Of a stretch of DNA of 64,000 nt, positions 51,802 to 61,208 are shown one piece after another. The notes under the pieces are model-generated. The model worked only from the letters and a program-made list of their open reading frames with translations, was not told the origin of the DNA and searched no databases. The stretch comes from Actinomadura sp. NAK00032. Lineage in GTDB: Bacteria; Actinomycetota; Actinomycetes; Streptosporangiales; Streptosporangiaceae. Every line of letters begins with the position of its first letter. Position 1 is the stretch's first letter. Location: the NCBI RefSeq assembly GCF_013364275.1, contig NZ_CP054932.1, forward strand, positions 6,448,001-6,512,000. The letters run 5' to 3'. Position numbers and translations under genes: made by a program.

Positions 51802-53115
51802 ATGCGGCGCACCCCCCGGATCGGCGGCGCCCCCCTGGCGGGCGCCCTCGTCTGCGCCGGCCTCGCGCTCTCGCTCACCGCCTGCGGCGGCGACGACGGC
51901 GGCGCGAAGGGCGGCACGAGCGAGGCGAGCCTGCAGGGCCGCGGCCCCATCACCTTCGTGACCGGCAAGGACCGCTCGGGCTACCTGCAGAAGCAGGTGG
52001 ACGGCTGGAACGCCGAGCACCCGAAGGAGCAGGTCCGGATCATCGAGCTGCCGGACGAGCCGAACGACCAGCGGCAGCAGATGATCCAGAACGCCACCAC
52101 CAAGTCCGACGCCTACTCGGTGCTCAACCTCGACGTGGTGTGGACCGCCGAGTTCGCCGCCAACCGCTGGCTCACCGAGATCCCCAAGAGCCAGGTCGAC
52201 CTGTCGAAGATGCTGCCCGCGACGATCACCACCGGGCAGTACCGGGACCGGCTGTACGCCGTGCCGTCCACGTCCGACGCCGGGATGCTCTACTACCGCG
52301 AGGACCTGCTGAAGAAGGCCGGGATCTCCGCGCCGCCGAAGACCTACGCCGAGATGTGGGACGCCTGCGCCAAGGTCGAGAAGCTGCCCGAGGCCAAGGG
52401 CATCGACTGCTTCTTCACCGAGGTCAACAAGACCGAGAGCCTGACGATCAGCGCGGTCGAGGCGATCGGCAGCGCCGGCGGCTCGATCATCGGCGCGGAC
52501 GGCAAGCCGACGCTCAACACCCCGCAGGCCGAGCAGGGCGTCGAGTTCCTCGTGAAGGCCAAGAAGGAGCACATGCCGAAGGAGGCCGTCACCCTCGACA
52601 CCGAGGGCGGGCGCCGCTACTTCCAGTCCGGCAAGCTCGTCTTCCAGCGCCAGTGGCCCTACCAGTACGCGCTGGCCGACCAGAAGGACGGCTCGTCCAA
52701 GGTCGCGGGCAAGTTCGCGGTCGCGCCGCTGCCCGGCCCGAACGGCCCCGGCGTCGCCAACCTCGGCGGCCACAACCTCGCGATCTCCGCGTTCGCCAAG
52801 AACAAGGCGTCCTCGCTCGACTTCATCCGGTACCTGACCGGTGAGCAGTCGCAGCGCGCCAACCTGCTCGCCACCTCGCAGGCCCCGACGGTCGCCGCGC
52901 TGTACGACGACCCCGAGATGGTGAAGAAGTTCCCCTACCTGCCCGTCCTGAAGCAGGCCATCGCGAACGCCAAGCCGCGCCCGGTCGCGGTGAAGTACGG
53001 CGACGTGACCGCCGCGATCCAGGGCGAGATGTACGACGCGGTGACCGGCAAGAAGCCCGTCGACCAGGCCCTGACGGACCTGCAGGCCAAGCTCCAGCCG
53101 CTGACCGCGCAGTGA
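51802..53115 (+). CDS. Sugar ABC transporter substrate-binding lipoprotein (MalE-like)
   Basis: A 437-residue extracellular solute-binding protein of family 1. The lipobox LSLTAC places the lipidated Cys at residue 28. The mature protein has the usual pattern for this family: SVLNLDVVWTAEFAANRWL and YAVPSTSDAGMLYYREDLL. The neighbours (two permeases, GH13 alpha-glucosidase, MalR-like LacI) point to maltose, maltodextrin, trehalose or a related alpha-glucoside. AAGGAGG precedes the ATG by five to six bases. The stop overlaps the permease GTG by four bases. Confidence 0.9.
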   Translation: MRRTPRIGGAPLAGALVCAGLALSLTACGGDDGGAKGGTSEASLQGRGPITFVTGKDRSGYLQKQVDGWNAEHPKEQVRIIELPDEPNDQRQQMIQNATTKSDAYSVLNLDVVWTAEFAANRWLTEIPKSQVDLSKMLPATITTGQYRDRLYAVPSTSDAGMLYYREDLLKKAGISAPPKTYAEMWDACAKVEKLPEAKGIDCFFTEVNKTESLTISAVEAIGSAGGSIIGADGKPTLNTPQAEQGVEFLVKAKKEHMPKEAVTLDTEGGRRYFQSGKLVFQRQWPYQYALADQKDGSSKVAGKFAVAPLPGPNGPGVANLGGHNLAISAFAKNKASSLDFIRYLTGEQSQRANLLATSQAPTVAALYDDPEMVKKFPYLPVLKQAIANAKPRPVAVKYGDVTAAIQGEMYDAVTGKKPVDQALTDLQAKLQPLTAQ

Positions 53116-54103
53116 ACACGGCCGCCACCGAGACGCCGTCCGCCGCGGGAACCCCCGCGGCGGGCGCCGCCCGCAGGCGCGGGCGCGACGTGCAGGGGAC
53201 CAGGCGCCTCGCCGCGCTGCTGCTGTCCCCGACGCTGCTGGTGCTCGCGCTGGTCATCGGGTACCCCGTCCTCGCGGGGTTCCGCGAGTCGCTGTACGCG
53301 CGCGGCGAGGGCCTGGACGCGCAGGGGTTCGTCGTCGAGGGCGACCGGTTCGTCGGCCTGGACAACTACACCGCGATCTTCCAGGGCGACCGGGCCGACG
53401 CGTTCTGGAACGCCTTCTCCAACACCACGTTCTTCACCCTGACCACGGTGGTGCTGGAGACGCTGATCGGCGTCGCGATGGCGCTGATCATGCACCAGGC
53501 GTTCAAGGGGCGGGCGATCGTGCGCGCCAGCATCCTCGTGCCGTGGGCGATCCCCACCGCGATCTCCGGGCTGCTGTGGCGCTGGATCTTCCAGGCGGAC
53601 GGCGCCGCGAACGCCCTGCTGCGCGAGCAGATCCTGTGGACCGCCGACGGGTTCCCCGCGAAGGCGGCCGTCGTCATCGCCGAGGTGTGGAAGACCTCCC
53701 CGTTCATCGGGCTGCTCGTCCTCGCCGGGCTGCAGATGATCCCCCGGGACGTCTACGAGGCGGCCCGGGTGGACGGCGCCGGGCCCGTCCAGCAGTTCTT
53801 CCGCATCACGCTTCCGCTGGTGAAGCCCGCACTGCTGGTCGCCGTGCTGTTCCGCATGCTGGACGTGCTGCGCATGTTCGACCTGCCCGCCGTGCTGATC
53901 GGCGTCAACCAGAAGTCGGTGGAGACGCTGACGATGATCGCCTGGTTCGAGGCGTCCAACCTGCGCTACGGGTCGGCCGCGGCGTACGCGACGATCCTGT
54001 TCCTCTACATCGCGCTGATCGCGTACCTGTTCGTCAAGCTGCTCGGCGCCGACATCATCGGCGAGGCCCGCCGGCAGACCAAGCGTGAGCGGAGGAAGGC
54101 GGC

Positions 54104-54107
<4 letters not shown>
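53112..54107 (+). CDS. Sugar ABC transporter permease (MalF-like)
   Basis: A 331-residue permease with six core membrane helices. The EAA loop that contacts the ATPase is EAARVDGAGPVQQFFRITLP (near residue 215). An Arg/Ala-rich cytoplasmic N-terminus of about 40 residues precedes the first helix. Coupled by four-base overlaps to the genes on both sides. There is no ATPase gene in the operon, so it probably uses a shared MsiK-type ATPase encoded elsewhere. Confidence 0.92.
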
Positions 54108-54928
<821 letters not shown>

Positions 54929-54948
54929 CGCACCCCCGTCCGCATACG

Positions 54949-54984
54949 CACCCGAACCCGCACCCGCACCCGCACCCGCACCTC
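54949..54984 (+). repeat. CACCCG hexanucleotide tandem repeat
   Basis: Six consecutive units of CACCCG or one-base variants (second unit AACCCG, last CACCTC) fill the gap between malG-like and GH13 genes. It is G-poor on the sense strand, so the mRNA here would be unstructured. Confidence 0.7.
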
Positions 54985-55010
54985 GCAGGCTCCCGATCCG
55001 AAGGATGTTC

Positions 55011-56639
55011 ATGACCCAGGACACCCTGCTCGTCCACGCCTCCCACCCGGAGGAGGAGGGCACCCGCTGGTGGCGCGACGCCGTCATCTACCAGGTGTAC
55101 GTGCGCAGCTTCGCCGACTCGAACGGCGACGGCGTCGGCGACCTGCCCGGCGTCCGCTCCCGGCTCCCCTACCTCGCCGGACTCGGCGTGGACGCGCTGT
55201 GGCTGACCCCGTTCTACGTCTCGCCGATGGCCGACTTCGGCTACGACGTGGCCGACTACCGCGACGTCGACCCGCTGTTCGGCACCCTCGCCGACGCCCG
55301 CGGGCTGATCGCCGACGCGCACGCGCACGGCCTGCGGATCATCGTGGACGTCGTGCCCAACCACACCTCCGACCGGCACGCCTGGTTCCGGGCCGCGGTC
55401 GCCGCGCCCCCGGGCTCCCCGGAGCGCGCCCGCTACATCTTCCGCGACGGGCGCGGCCCAGACGGCGCCGAGCCGCCCAACGACTGGGAGTCGGTGTTCG
55501 GCGGCCCCGCCTGGACCCGGCTGCCGGACGGCCAGTGGTACCTGCACCTGTTCGCGCCCGAGCAGCCCGACCTGGACTGGGAGAACCCCGAGGTCCGCGC
55601 CGAGTTCGCGGACATCCTGAGGTTCTGGCTCGACCTCGGCGTGGACGGCTTCCGCGTGGACGTCGCGCACGGCATGGCCAAGGCCCCGGGGCTGCCGGAC
55701 GTCGGCCACCCGAACCAGGTCGAGATGCTCGGCACGGCCGTCCTGCCCTACTTCGACCAGGACCCGGTGCACGACATCCACCGCGAGTGGCGGCGCCTGC
55801 TCGACTCCTACGGCGGCGAGCGGATCGCCGTCGCCGAGGCGTGGGCGCCCACGCCGCAGCGGCTCGCCCACTACACCCGCCCGGACGAACTGCACCAGGC
55901 GTTCAACTTCCACTACCTGACCGCGCCGTGGGACGCCGCGCCGCTGCGCGAGGTGATCGAGGAGTCGATCCGCACCGCCGCCGAGGTGGGCGCGCCCGCG
56001 ACCTGGGTGCTGTCCAACCACGACGTGAAGCGGCACGTCACCCGGTACGGCGGCGGCGAGGCGGGGCTGCGGCGCGCCCGCGCGGCGGCGCTGCTCACGC
56101 TCGCGCTGCCCGGCTCGTCCTACGTCTACCAGGGCGAGGAGCTGGGCCTGCCGGAGGTCCTGGACCTGCCGGAGGAGTTCCAGCAGGACCCGCAGCGGCT
56201 GCGCGGCGAGGGCGCCGGCCGCGACGGCTGCCGCGTCCCGCTGCCGTGGGAGGGCGAGGAGCCCCCGTTCGGGTTCGGCGCGGGCCCCGCGTCCTGGCTG
56301 CCGATCCCGGCGGACTGGCGCGACCTCACCGTGGCCGCGCAGAGCGCCGACCCCGGTTCCACGCTCGCCCTCTACCGCGAGGCACTGCGCCTGCGCCGCG
56401 AGCACCCCGCCCTCGGCGACGGCGGACTGCGCTGGGAACCGGCCCCAACCGGCACACTTGTCTTCGTCCGGGACAGCGGGGGGAGGCGGCTCGGGTGCGC
56501 GGTCAACACGGGCGGCGGGACGGTGCGGCTCCCCGCGCGCGGCACGCCGCTCCTCGCGAGCGGACCGGTCCGGCTGGAGGGCGGCCACCTGGACCTGCCC
56601 CCGGACACCGCCCTGTGGTGGGAAGTCGAGGAGGGCTAG
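55011..56639 (+). CDS. GH13 alpha-glucosidase
   Basis: A 542-residue cytoplasmic alpha-amylase-superfamily enzyme of the alpha-glucosidase/oligo-1,6-glucosidase type. The four conserved regions are present: DVVPNHTSDRH, GFRVDVAHG with nucleophile Asp217, AVAEAW with acid/base Glu276, and LSNHDVKRH. It lacks a signal peptide and would hydrolyse the imported disaccharide or maltodextrin to glucose. GAAGG lies 8-10 bases before the ATG at 55011; an ATG at 55005 is also in frame but too close to it. Confidence 0.93.
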   Translation: MTQDTLLVHASHPEEEGTRWWRDAVIYQVYVRSFADSNGDGVGDLPGVRSRLPYLAGLGVDALWLTPFYVSPMADFGYDVADYRDVDPLFGTLADARGLIADAHAHGLRIIVDVVPNHTSDRHAWFRAAVAAPPGSPERARYIFRDGRGPDGAEPPNDWESVFGGPAWTRLPDGQWYLHLFAPEQPDLDWENPEVRAEFADILRFWLDLGVDGFRVDVAHGMAKAPGLPDVGHPNQVEMLGTAVLPYFDQDPVHDIHREWRRLLDSYGGERIAVAEAWAPTPQRLAHYTRPDELHQAFNFHYLTAPWDAAPLREVIEESIRTAAEVGAPATWVLSNHDVKRHVTRYGGGEAGLRRARAAALLTLALPGSSYVYQGEELGLPEVLDLPEEFQQDPQRLRGEGAGRDGCRVPLPWEGEEPPFGFGAGPASWLPIPADWRDLTVAAQSADPGSTLALYREALRLRREHPALGDGGLRWEPAPTGTLVFVRDSGGRRLGCAVNTGGGTVRLPARGTPLLASGPVRLEGGHLDLPPDTALWWEVEEG

Positions 56640-56649
56640 TTTGAAACCC

Positions 56650-57696
56650 ATGACGACACGCCTGGCGGACATCGCGGCGCACGCCGGGGTGAGCGAGGCG
56701 ACGGTGAGCCGCGTGCTCAACGGCAAGCCGGGCGTGTCCCCGACCACGCGCCAGGCGGTGCTGACCGCCCTGGACGTGCTCGGCTACGAGCGCCCGGCCA
56801 AGCTGCGCCAGCGGCGGGCCGGGCTGATCGGGCTGATCATCCCCGAGCTGACCAACCCGATCTTCCCGGCGTTCGCCGAGGTCATCGAGAGCGCGCTCGC
56901 CCGGCACGGGTACATGGCGGTGCTGTGCTCGCAGGCGCCGGGCGGCGTGGCCGAGGACGACTACATCGAGATGCTGCTGGAGCGCGGCGTCGCCGGGATC
57001 ATCTTCGTCAACGGCCTGCACGCCAACGCCAACTCCGACCGGGCGCGGTACGCGCGGCTGCTGGAGCAGGCGCTCCCGATCGTGCTGGTGAACGGGTACC
57101 GGCCCGACATCGACGCGCCGTACATCTCGAACGACGACGTGGCGTCGCTGGAGGCGATCGTCGCGCACCTGGCCGCCATGGGCCACCGCCGGATCGGGCT
57201 CGCGATCGGCCAGGACGTGTACGTGCCGACGCGGCGCAAGACCGAGGGGTTCCGGCGCGGGATGGCCGCGCACACCGGGCTCTCGGCGGCCGAGATCGAC
57301 GAGCTGATCGTCAACACCATGTACACGGTGGAGGGCGGGCAGGCGGCGGCGTCCAAGCTGCTGGACGCGGGGTGCACGGCGATCTGCGGGGGCAACGACA
57401 TCATGGCGCTCGGCGCGATCCGGGCGGCGCGGGCGCGGGGGCTGCAGGTGCCCGAGGACGTGTCCGTCACCGGCATGGACGACTCGCTCCTGACCGCCTA
57501 CCTCGACCCGCCGCTGACGACCGTCCGGCAGGCGGTGCGGGAGATGTCGATGGCCGCGGTGAGCACCGTCCTGGACGAGATCCGCGGCGACCGCGCGCCC
57601 CGGACGGAGCTGCTCTACCGGCCGGAGCTGGTCGTCCGGCGGTCCACGGCGCCGGCTCCGGCGCCGGCCCGGCTCTCGCCCGTCCAGGAGGGCTGA
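56650..57696 (+). CDS. LacI family regulator of the alpha-glucoside operon (MalR-like)
   Basis: A 348-residue LacI-type repressor. The N-terminal DNA-binding region is RLADIAAHAGVSEATVSRVL followed by the hinge, and the rest is a periplasmic-binding-like sugar domain (LIIPELTNPIFPAFAEVIE). Its N-terminus closely resembles Streptomyces MalR as I remember it. It is the last gene of the importer operon, 10 bases after GH13. A TTG at 56641 is better spaced from GGAGGG, so the protein may be three residues longer. Confidence 0.92.
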   Translation: MTTRLADIAAHAGVSEATVSRVLNGKPGVSPTTRQAVLTALDVLGYERPAKLRQRRAGLIGLIIPELTNPIFPAFAEVIESALARHGYMAVLCSQAPGGVAEDDYIEMLLERGVAGIIFVNGLHANANSDRARYARLLEQALPIVLVNGYRPDIDAPYISNDDVASLEAIVAHLAAMGHRRIGLAIGQDVYVPTRRKTEGFRRGMAAHTGLSAAEIDELIVNTMYTVEGGQAAASKLLDAGCTAICGGNDIMALGAIRAARARGLQVPEDVSVTGMDDSLLTAYLDPPLTTVRQAVREMSMAAVSTVLDEIRGDRAPRTELLYRPELVVRRSTAPAPAPARLSPVQEG

Positions 57697-57844
57697 CCGG
57701 CCTGGTCGGGGCCTGCCGACCGGCGCCTGACCGGTGTCTGACCGGCCGTCGGGCGGGGCCTGACCACCCTGGCCCGGCGGACAGGTTGTTGTAACGGTTA
57801 TGTTTCGGCGCATTGACAGTGAGCCCCGTCACGGTCTTTCCTTC

Positions 57845-57860
57845 GTGGGAGCGCTCCCAC
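57845..57860. promoter_or_regulatory. CebR box
   Basis: GTGGGAGCGCTCCCAC is a perfect 16-base palindrome containing TGGGAGCGCTCCCA, the CebR operator of Streptomyces, which is released by cellobiose and cellotriose. It lies 34 bases before the cebE start. A TTGACA that could be a -35 element is at 57813-57818. Confidence 0.9.
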
Positions 57861-57894
57861 ACCACTGCAAGACACAACCTGAGAGGGGTCCGCC

Positions 57895-59202
57895 ATGAGG
57901 GCCATCATGCGGCGCGGACTGAGTACGGCGATGGCGGCGGTACTCGTCGGCGGCCTCGCCGTCGCGTGCGGCGGCGACGACAACGACGAGGGAGGCTCCG
58001 ACAGCGGGCCGGTCGAGCTCACCGTCGACGTCTTCGGTGAGCCGGGCTACGACGCGCTCTACAAGCAGTACGAGCAGTCCCACCCGAACGTCAAGATCAA
58101 GCAGCGCAAGGTCTCCACGCTGGACGAGTACAAGCCGCGCATCCAGCAGTGGATGGCCACCGGCAGCGGCGCGGGCGACGTCGTCATGCTGGAGGAGGGC
58201 ATCCTCCCGCTCTACATGCAGCAGAAGACGAAGTTCGTCAACCTCTTCGACCACGGCGGCAAGGACCTGGAGAAGAACTTCCTGCCGTGGAAGTGGCAGA
58301 TGGGCCTCACCCCCGACGGCAAGCAGCTCATCGGCCTCGGCACCGACATCGGCCCGCTGGCCATGTGCTACCGCAAGGACCTGTTCAAGAAGGCCGGCCT
58401 GCCCACCGAGCGCGACAAGGTCGGCGAGCTCTGGGCCACCTGGGACCAGTTCCTGGAGACCGGCAAGAAGTTCCAGGAGAAGGTGCCCGGCACCAAGTGG
58501 CTGGACGGGCCGACCGCCGTGTTCCGCGCCACCGTCCTGCAGAACGCCGGCAACGGGCCCGGCTACAGCTTCTTCGACAAGAGCGACAACCTCGTCTACG
58601 ACAGCAACCCCGCCGTCAAGCAGGCGTTCGACACGTCGCTGAAGTTCGCGGAGAACAAGCTCACCGCGGACATGTCCATCTTCACCCCGCCGTGGCAGAC
58701 CGCCCTCAAGCGGGACACCTTCGCCGCGCTGCCGTGCCCGTCCTGGATGCTCGGGGGCATCGAGGAGTTCTCCGGCGACTTCGGCAAGGGCAAGTGGGAC
58801 GTCGCCAAGACCCCGGGCGGCGCCGGCTACTGGGGCGGCTCATGGCTCGCCGTGCCCAAGCAGACCAAGCACGCGAAGGCCGCCGCCGAGCTGGCCAAGT
58901 TCCTGACCTCGCCCGAGGGCCAGGTGGCCGCCTACAAGGCCGCGAACGTCTTCCCGTCCTCGCCGCAGGCCGCGCAGGACCCGGCCGTCGCGGGGGCGAA
59001 GAGCGCCTACTTCGGCGACGCCCCGGTCGGCAAGATCTTCGGTGAGCTGGCGGCCGGCGTGAAGCCGGTCCACCTCGGGCCGAAGAACGAGGACGTGCGG
59101 GCCGCGGTCGAGAACGTCCTGATCTCCGTGGGCCAGGGCAAGCAGAAGCCCGCCGACGCCTGGGCGAAGTCGGTGGAGGAGGCCAAGAAGGCCGCCAGGT
59201 AA
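57895..59202 (+). CDS. cebE: Cellobiose/cello-oligosaccharide-binding lipoprotein
   Basis: A 435-residue family 1 solute-binding protein. The signal peptide ends in LAVAC with Cys25 as the lipidation site, followed by GGDDND. The mature domain contains TDIGPLAMCYRKDLF and GYWGGSWLAVPKQTKHAKAA, typical of CebE/BglE-like proteins. The CebR box upstream, the GH1 beta-glucosidase and the CebR gene support cellobiose as ligand. AGAGGGG precedes the ATG. A large hairpin separates it from cebF. Confidence 0.9.
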   Translation: MRAIMRRGLSTAMAAVLVGGLAVACGGDDNDEGGSDSGPVELTVDVFGEPGYDALYKQYEQSHPNVKIKQRKVSTLDEYKPRIQQWMATGSGAGDVVMLEEGILPLYMQQKTKFVNLFDHGGKDLEKNFLPWKWQMGLTPDGKQLIGLGTDIGPLAMCYRKDLFKKAGLPTERDKVGELWATWDQFLETGKKFQEKVPGTKWLDGPTAVFRATVLQNAGNGPGYSFFDKSDNLVYDSNPAVKQAFDTSLKFAENKLTADMSIFTPPWQTALKRDTFAALPCPSWMLGGIEEFSGDFGKGKWDVAKTPGGAGYWGGSWLAVPKQTKHAKAAAELAKFLTSPEGQVAAYKAANVFPSSPQAAQDPAVAGAKSAYFGDAPVGKIFGELAAGVKPVHLGPKNEDVRAAVENVLISVGQGKQKPADAWAKSVEEAKKAAR

Positions 59203-59221
59203 CCCCCGGCGACCCGTGACC

Positions 59222-59268
59222 ACGGCGGCGGCGCCGCGCCGATACCTCCCCGCCGGCGCCGCCGCCGT
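59222..59268 (+). terminator. Long intercistronic hairpin between cebE and cebF
   Basis: A perfect 15-bp all-GC-rich stem (left arm 59222-59236, right arm 59254-59268) around a 17-base loop. There is no T-tract, and cebF follows without another evident promoter. It is probably an attenuator or 3' stabiliser that raises binding protein over permease levels. Confidence 0.7.
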
Positions 59269-59322
59269 TCCCCTCTCCGCTCTCCCCGCTCCGTCCCGTC
59301 CTCGGAAAGGAGGCGCACGACG

Positions 59323-60312
59323 ATGACCACCGATCTGCGCCCCAGCCGGAACGGCCCGCCGCCGCCCCCGCCGGCGAAGGCCCGCCCGCGGCCCGCCCGC
59401 ACCTGGCGGACGCGGCTGGCCCGGCTCGATGTGAAGGGCGCCCCGTATGCCTTCATCTCGCCGTTCTACATCGTCTTCCTGATCTTCGGCGCGTTCCCGC
59501 TCGTCTACACCCTGTGGGTCTCCCTGCACGACTGGGAGCTGGCGTCGGGCACGCGCAAGTTCATCGGGCTCGACAACTACGACTACCTGCTGACCGACGC
59601 CGACTTCTGGCACGCGACGGTCAACACCCTCGGCATCTTCGCCGTCTCGACCATCCCGCAGCTGCTGATCGCGCTGCTGGTCGCCAACGCGCTGAACCGG
59701 CGGATGCGGCTGCCCACCATGTTCCGGATCGGCATGGTCGCCCCGCTGGTCACCTCGACCGCCGCCGTCGCGATCGTGTTCACCCAGATGTTCGACACCA
59801 ACTGGGGCATGATCAACTGGGTGATCGGGCTGGTCGGCATCGACCCGATCCACTGGTCGAGCAGCCGCGGCTGGTCCTGGATCGCCATCGCGATGATGGT
59901 CGACTGGCGCTGGACCGGCTACAACGCGCTGATCTACCTGGCCGCCATGCAGGCGATCCCGAAGGACCTGTACGAGGCCGCCGCGATCGACGGCGCCTCC
60001 AGGATCCGGCAGTTCTGGCAGATCACGGTGCCGATGCTGCGGCCCACGATCATCTTCACGGTGATCATCTCGACGATCGGCGGGCTGCAGCTGTTCACCG
60101 AGCCCGTCCTGTTCAGCGTCGGCACGCCGAACAAGATGGACGGCGGCCCGATGCACCAGTTCCAGACGATCACGATGTACATGTACGACAACGCGTTCGG
60201 CCATGACCGGTACGGCTACGGCGCGACCGTCGCCTGGGCGCTGTTCGTGATGATCATCGTGTTCTCCCTGATCAACTTCCTGGCCGTGCGGCGTACGGGA
60301 GGCACCAAGTGA
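59323..60312 (+). CDS. cebF: Cellobiose ABC transporter permease
   Basis: A 329-residue permease. A 40-residue Pro/Arg-rich cytoplasmic N-terminus precedes six membrane helices. The EAA loop is EAAAIDGASRIRQFWQITVP (near residue 220). GGAAAGGAGG precedes the ATG. The stop overlaps the cebG GTG by four bases. As in other actinomycetes the ATPase is absent from the operon. Confidence 0.9.
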   Translation: MTTDLRPSRNGPPPPPPAKARPRPARTWRTRLARLDVKGAPYAFISPFYIVFLIFGAFPLVYTLWVSLHDWELASGTRKFIGLDNYDYLLTDADFWHATVNTLGIFAVSTIPQLLIALLVANALNRRMRLPTMFRIGMVAPLVTSTAAVAIVFTQMFDTNWGMINWVIGLVGIDPIHWSSSRGWSWIAIAMMVDWRWTGYNALIYLAAMQAIPKDLYEAAAIDGASRIRQFWQITVPMLRPTIIFTVIISTIGGLQLFTEPVLFSVGTPNKMDGGPMHQFQTITMYMYDNAFGHDRYGYGATVAWALFVMIIVFSLINFLAVRRTGGTK

Positions 60313-61208
60313 CCACGCTCCTCGCAGGGCCCGGCGGACGGCCGGACGCCAAGCACGCCGCCGCGCGGCCCGGCCGGTTCCGCGGCATGTGGAACGCGAG
60401 CCCGCTGACCTACCTCACGCTGATCGTCGCGCTGGTGCTGTCGATCTTCCCGATCTACTGGATGATCATCGTCGCGACCCGCACCAACAGCGTGGTCGCC
60501 GACGTCCCGCCGCCGCTGCTGCCCGGCGCGCACGGCCCCGACAACGTCGGCCGGCTGTTCGACAACCCCGAGGCCTACTTCGCCAAGGGCCTGCTGAACT
60601 CCGCGCTCGCCTCCGCCGCGGTGACGATCTCCACGGTGTTCTTCGCCTCGCTGGCCGGCTTCGCGTTCGCCAAGCTGCGCTTCCGCGGCAAGAGCGCGCT
60701 GCTGCTCACCATCATCGCGACGATGATGATCCCGGTCCAGATGGGCATCATCCCGCTCTACATGATCATGGTGAAGCTGGGCTGGACGGGCCAGCTGCAG
60801 GCGGTCATCGTCCCGTTCCTGGTCACCGGGTTCGGCGTGTTCATGATGCGGCAGTACGCCGACCAGGCCGTCCCGGACGAGCTGATCGAGGCGGCCCGCG
60901 TCGACGGGTGCACCACGTTCGGCATCTACTGGCGCGTCGTGCTGCCCGCGCTGCGCCCCGCCGCCGGCGTCCTCGGCCTGTTCACGTTCATGCAGACCTG
61001 GAACGAGTTCATGTGGCCGCTCGCGGTGCTGCAGCCCGACAACCCCACGGTGCAGCTGTCCATCAACAACCTCGCGAACGCGTACTTCAAGGACTACACG
61101 CTCATGTTCGCCGGGACCAGCGTGGCCATCCTGCCGCTCCTCATCGTGTTCATCATTTTCGGCCGCCAGATCATCGGCGGAATCATGGAAGGTGCTGTGA
61201 AGGCGTGA
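60309..61208 (+). CDS. cebG: Cellobiose ABC transporter permease
   Basis: A 299-residue permease with six helices and the EAA loop EAARVDGCTTFGIYWRVVLP (near residue 195). It starts with a GTG overlapping cebF and its stop overlaps the bglC GTG by four bases, so cebF, cebG and bglC are translated as a unit. With CebF it forms the import channel for cellobiose-type sugars. Confidence 0.9.
   Translation: MTTLLAGPGGRPDAKHAAARPGRFRGMWNASPLTYLTLIVALVLSIFPIYWMIIVATRTNSVVADVPPPLLPGAHGPDNVGRLFDNPEAYFAKGLLNSALASAAVTISTVFFASLAGFAFAKLRFRGKSALLLTIIATMMIPVQMGIIPLYMIMVKLGWTGQLQAVIVPFLVTGFGVFMMRQYADQAVPDELIEAARVDGCTTFGIYWRVVLPALRPAAGVLGLFTFMQTWNEFMWPLAVLQPDNPTVQLSINNLANAYFKDYTLMFAGTSVAILPLLIVFIIFGRQIIGGIMEGAVKA

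Noticed and set aside
57693..57745. Three CTGACCGG direct repeats after the malR-like gene
   Set aside because: Short, GC-rich and without clear spacing or dyad; probably chance or a weak terminator region.
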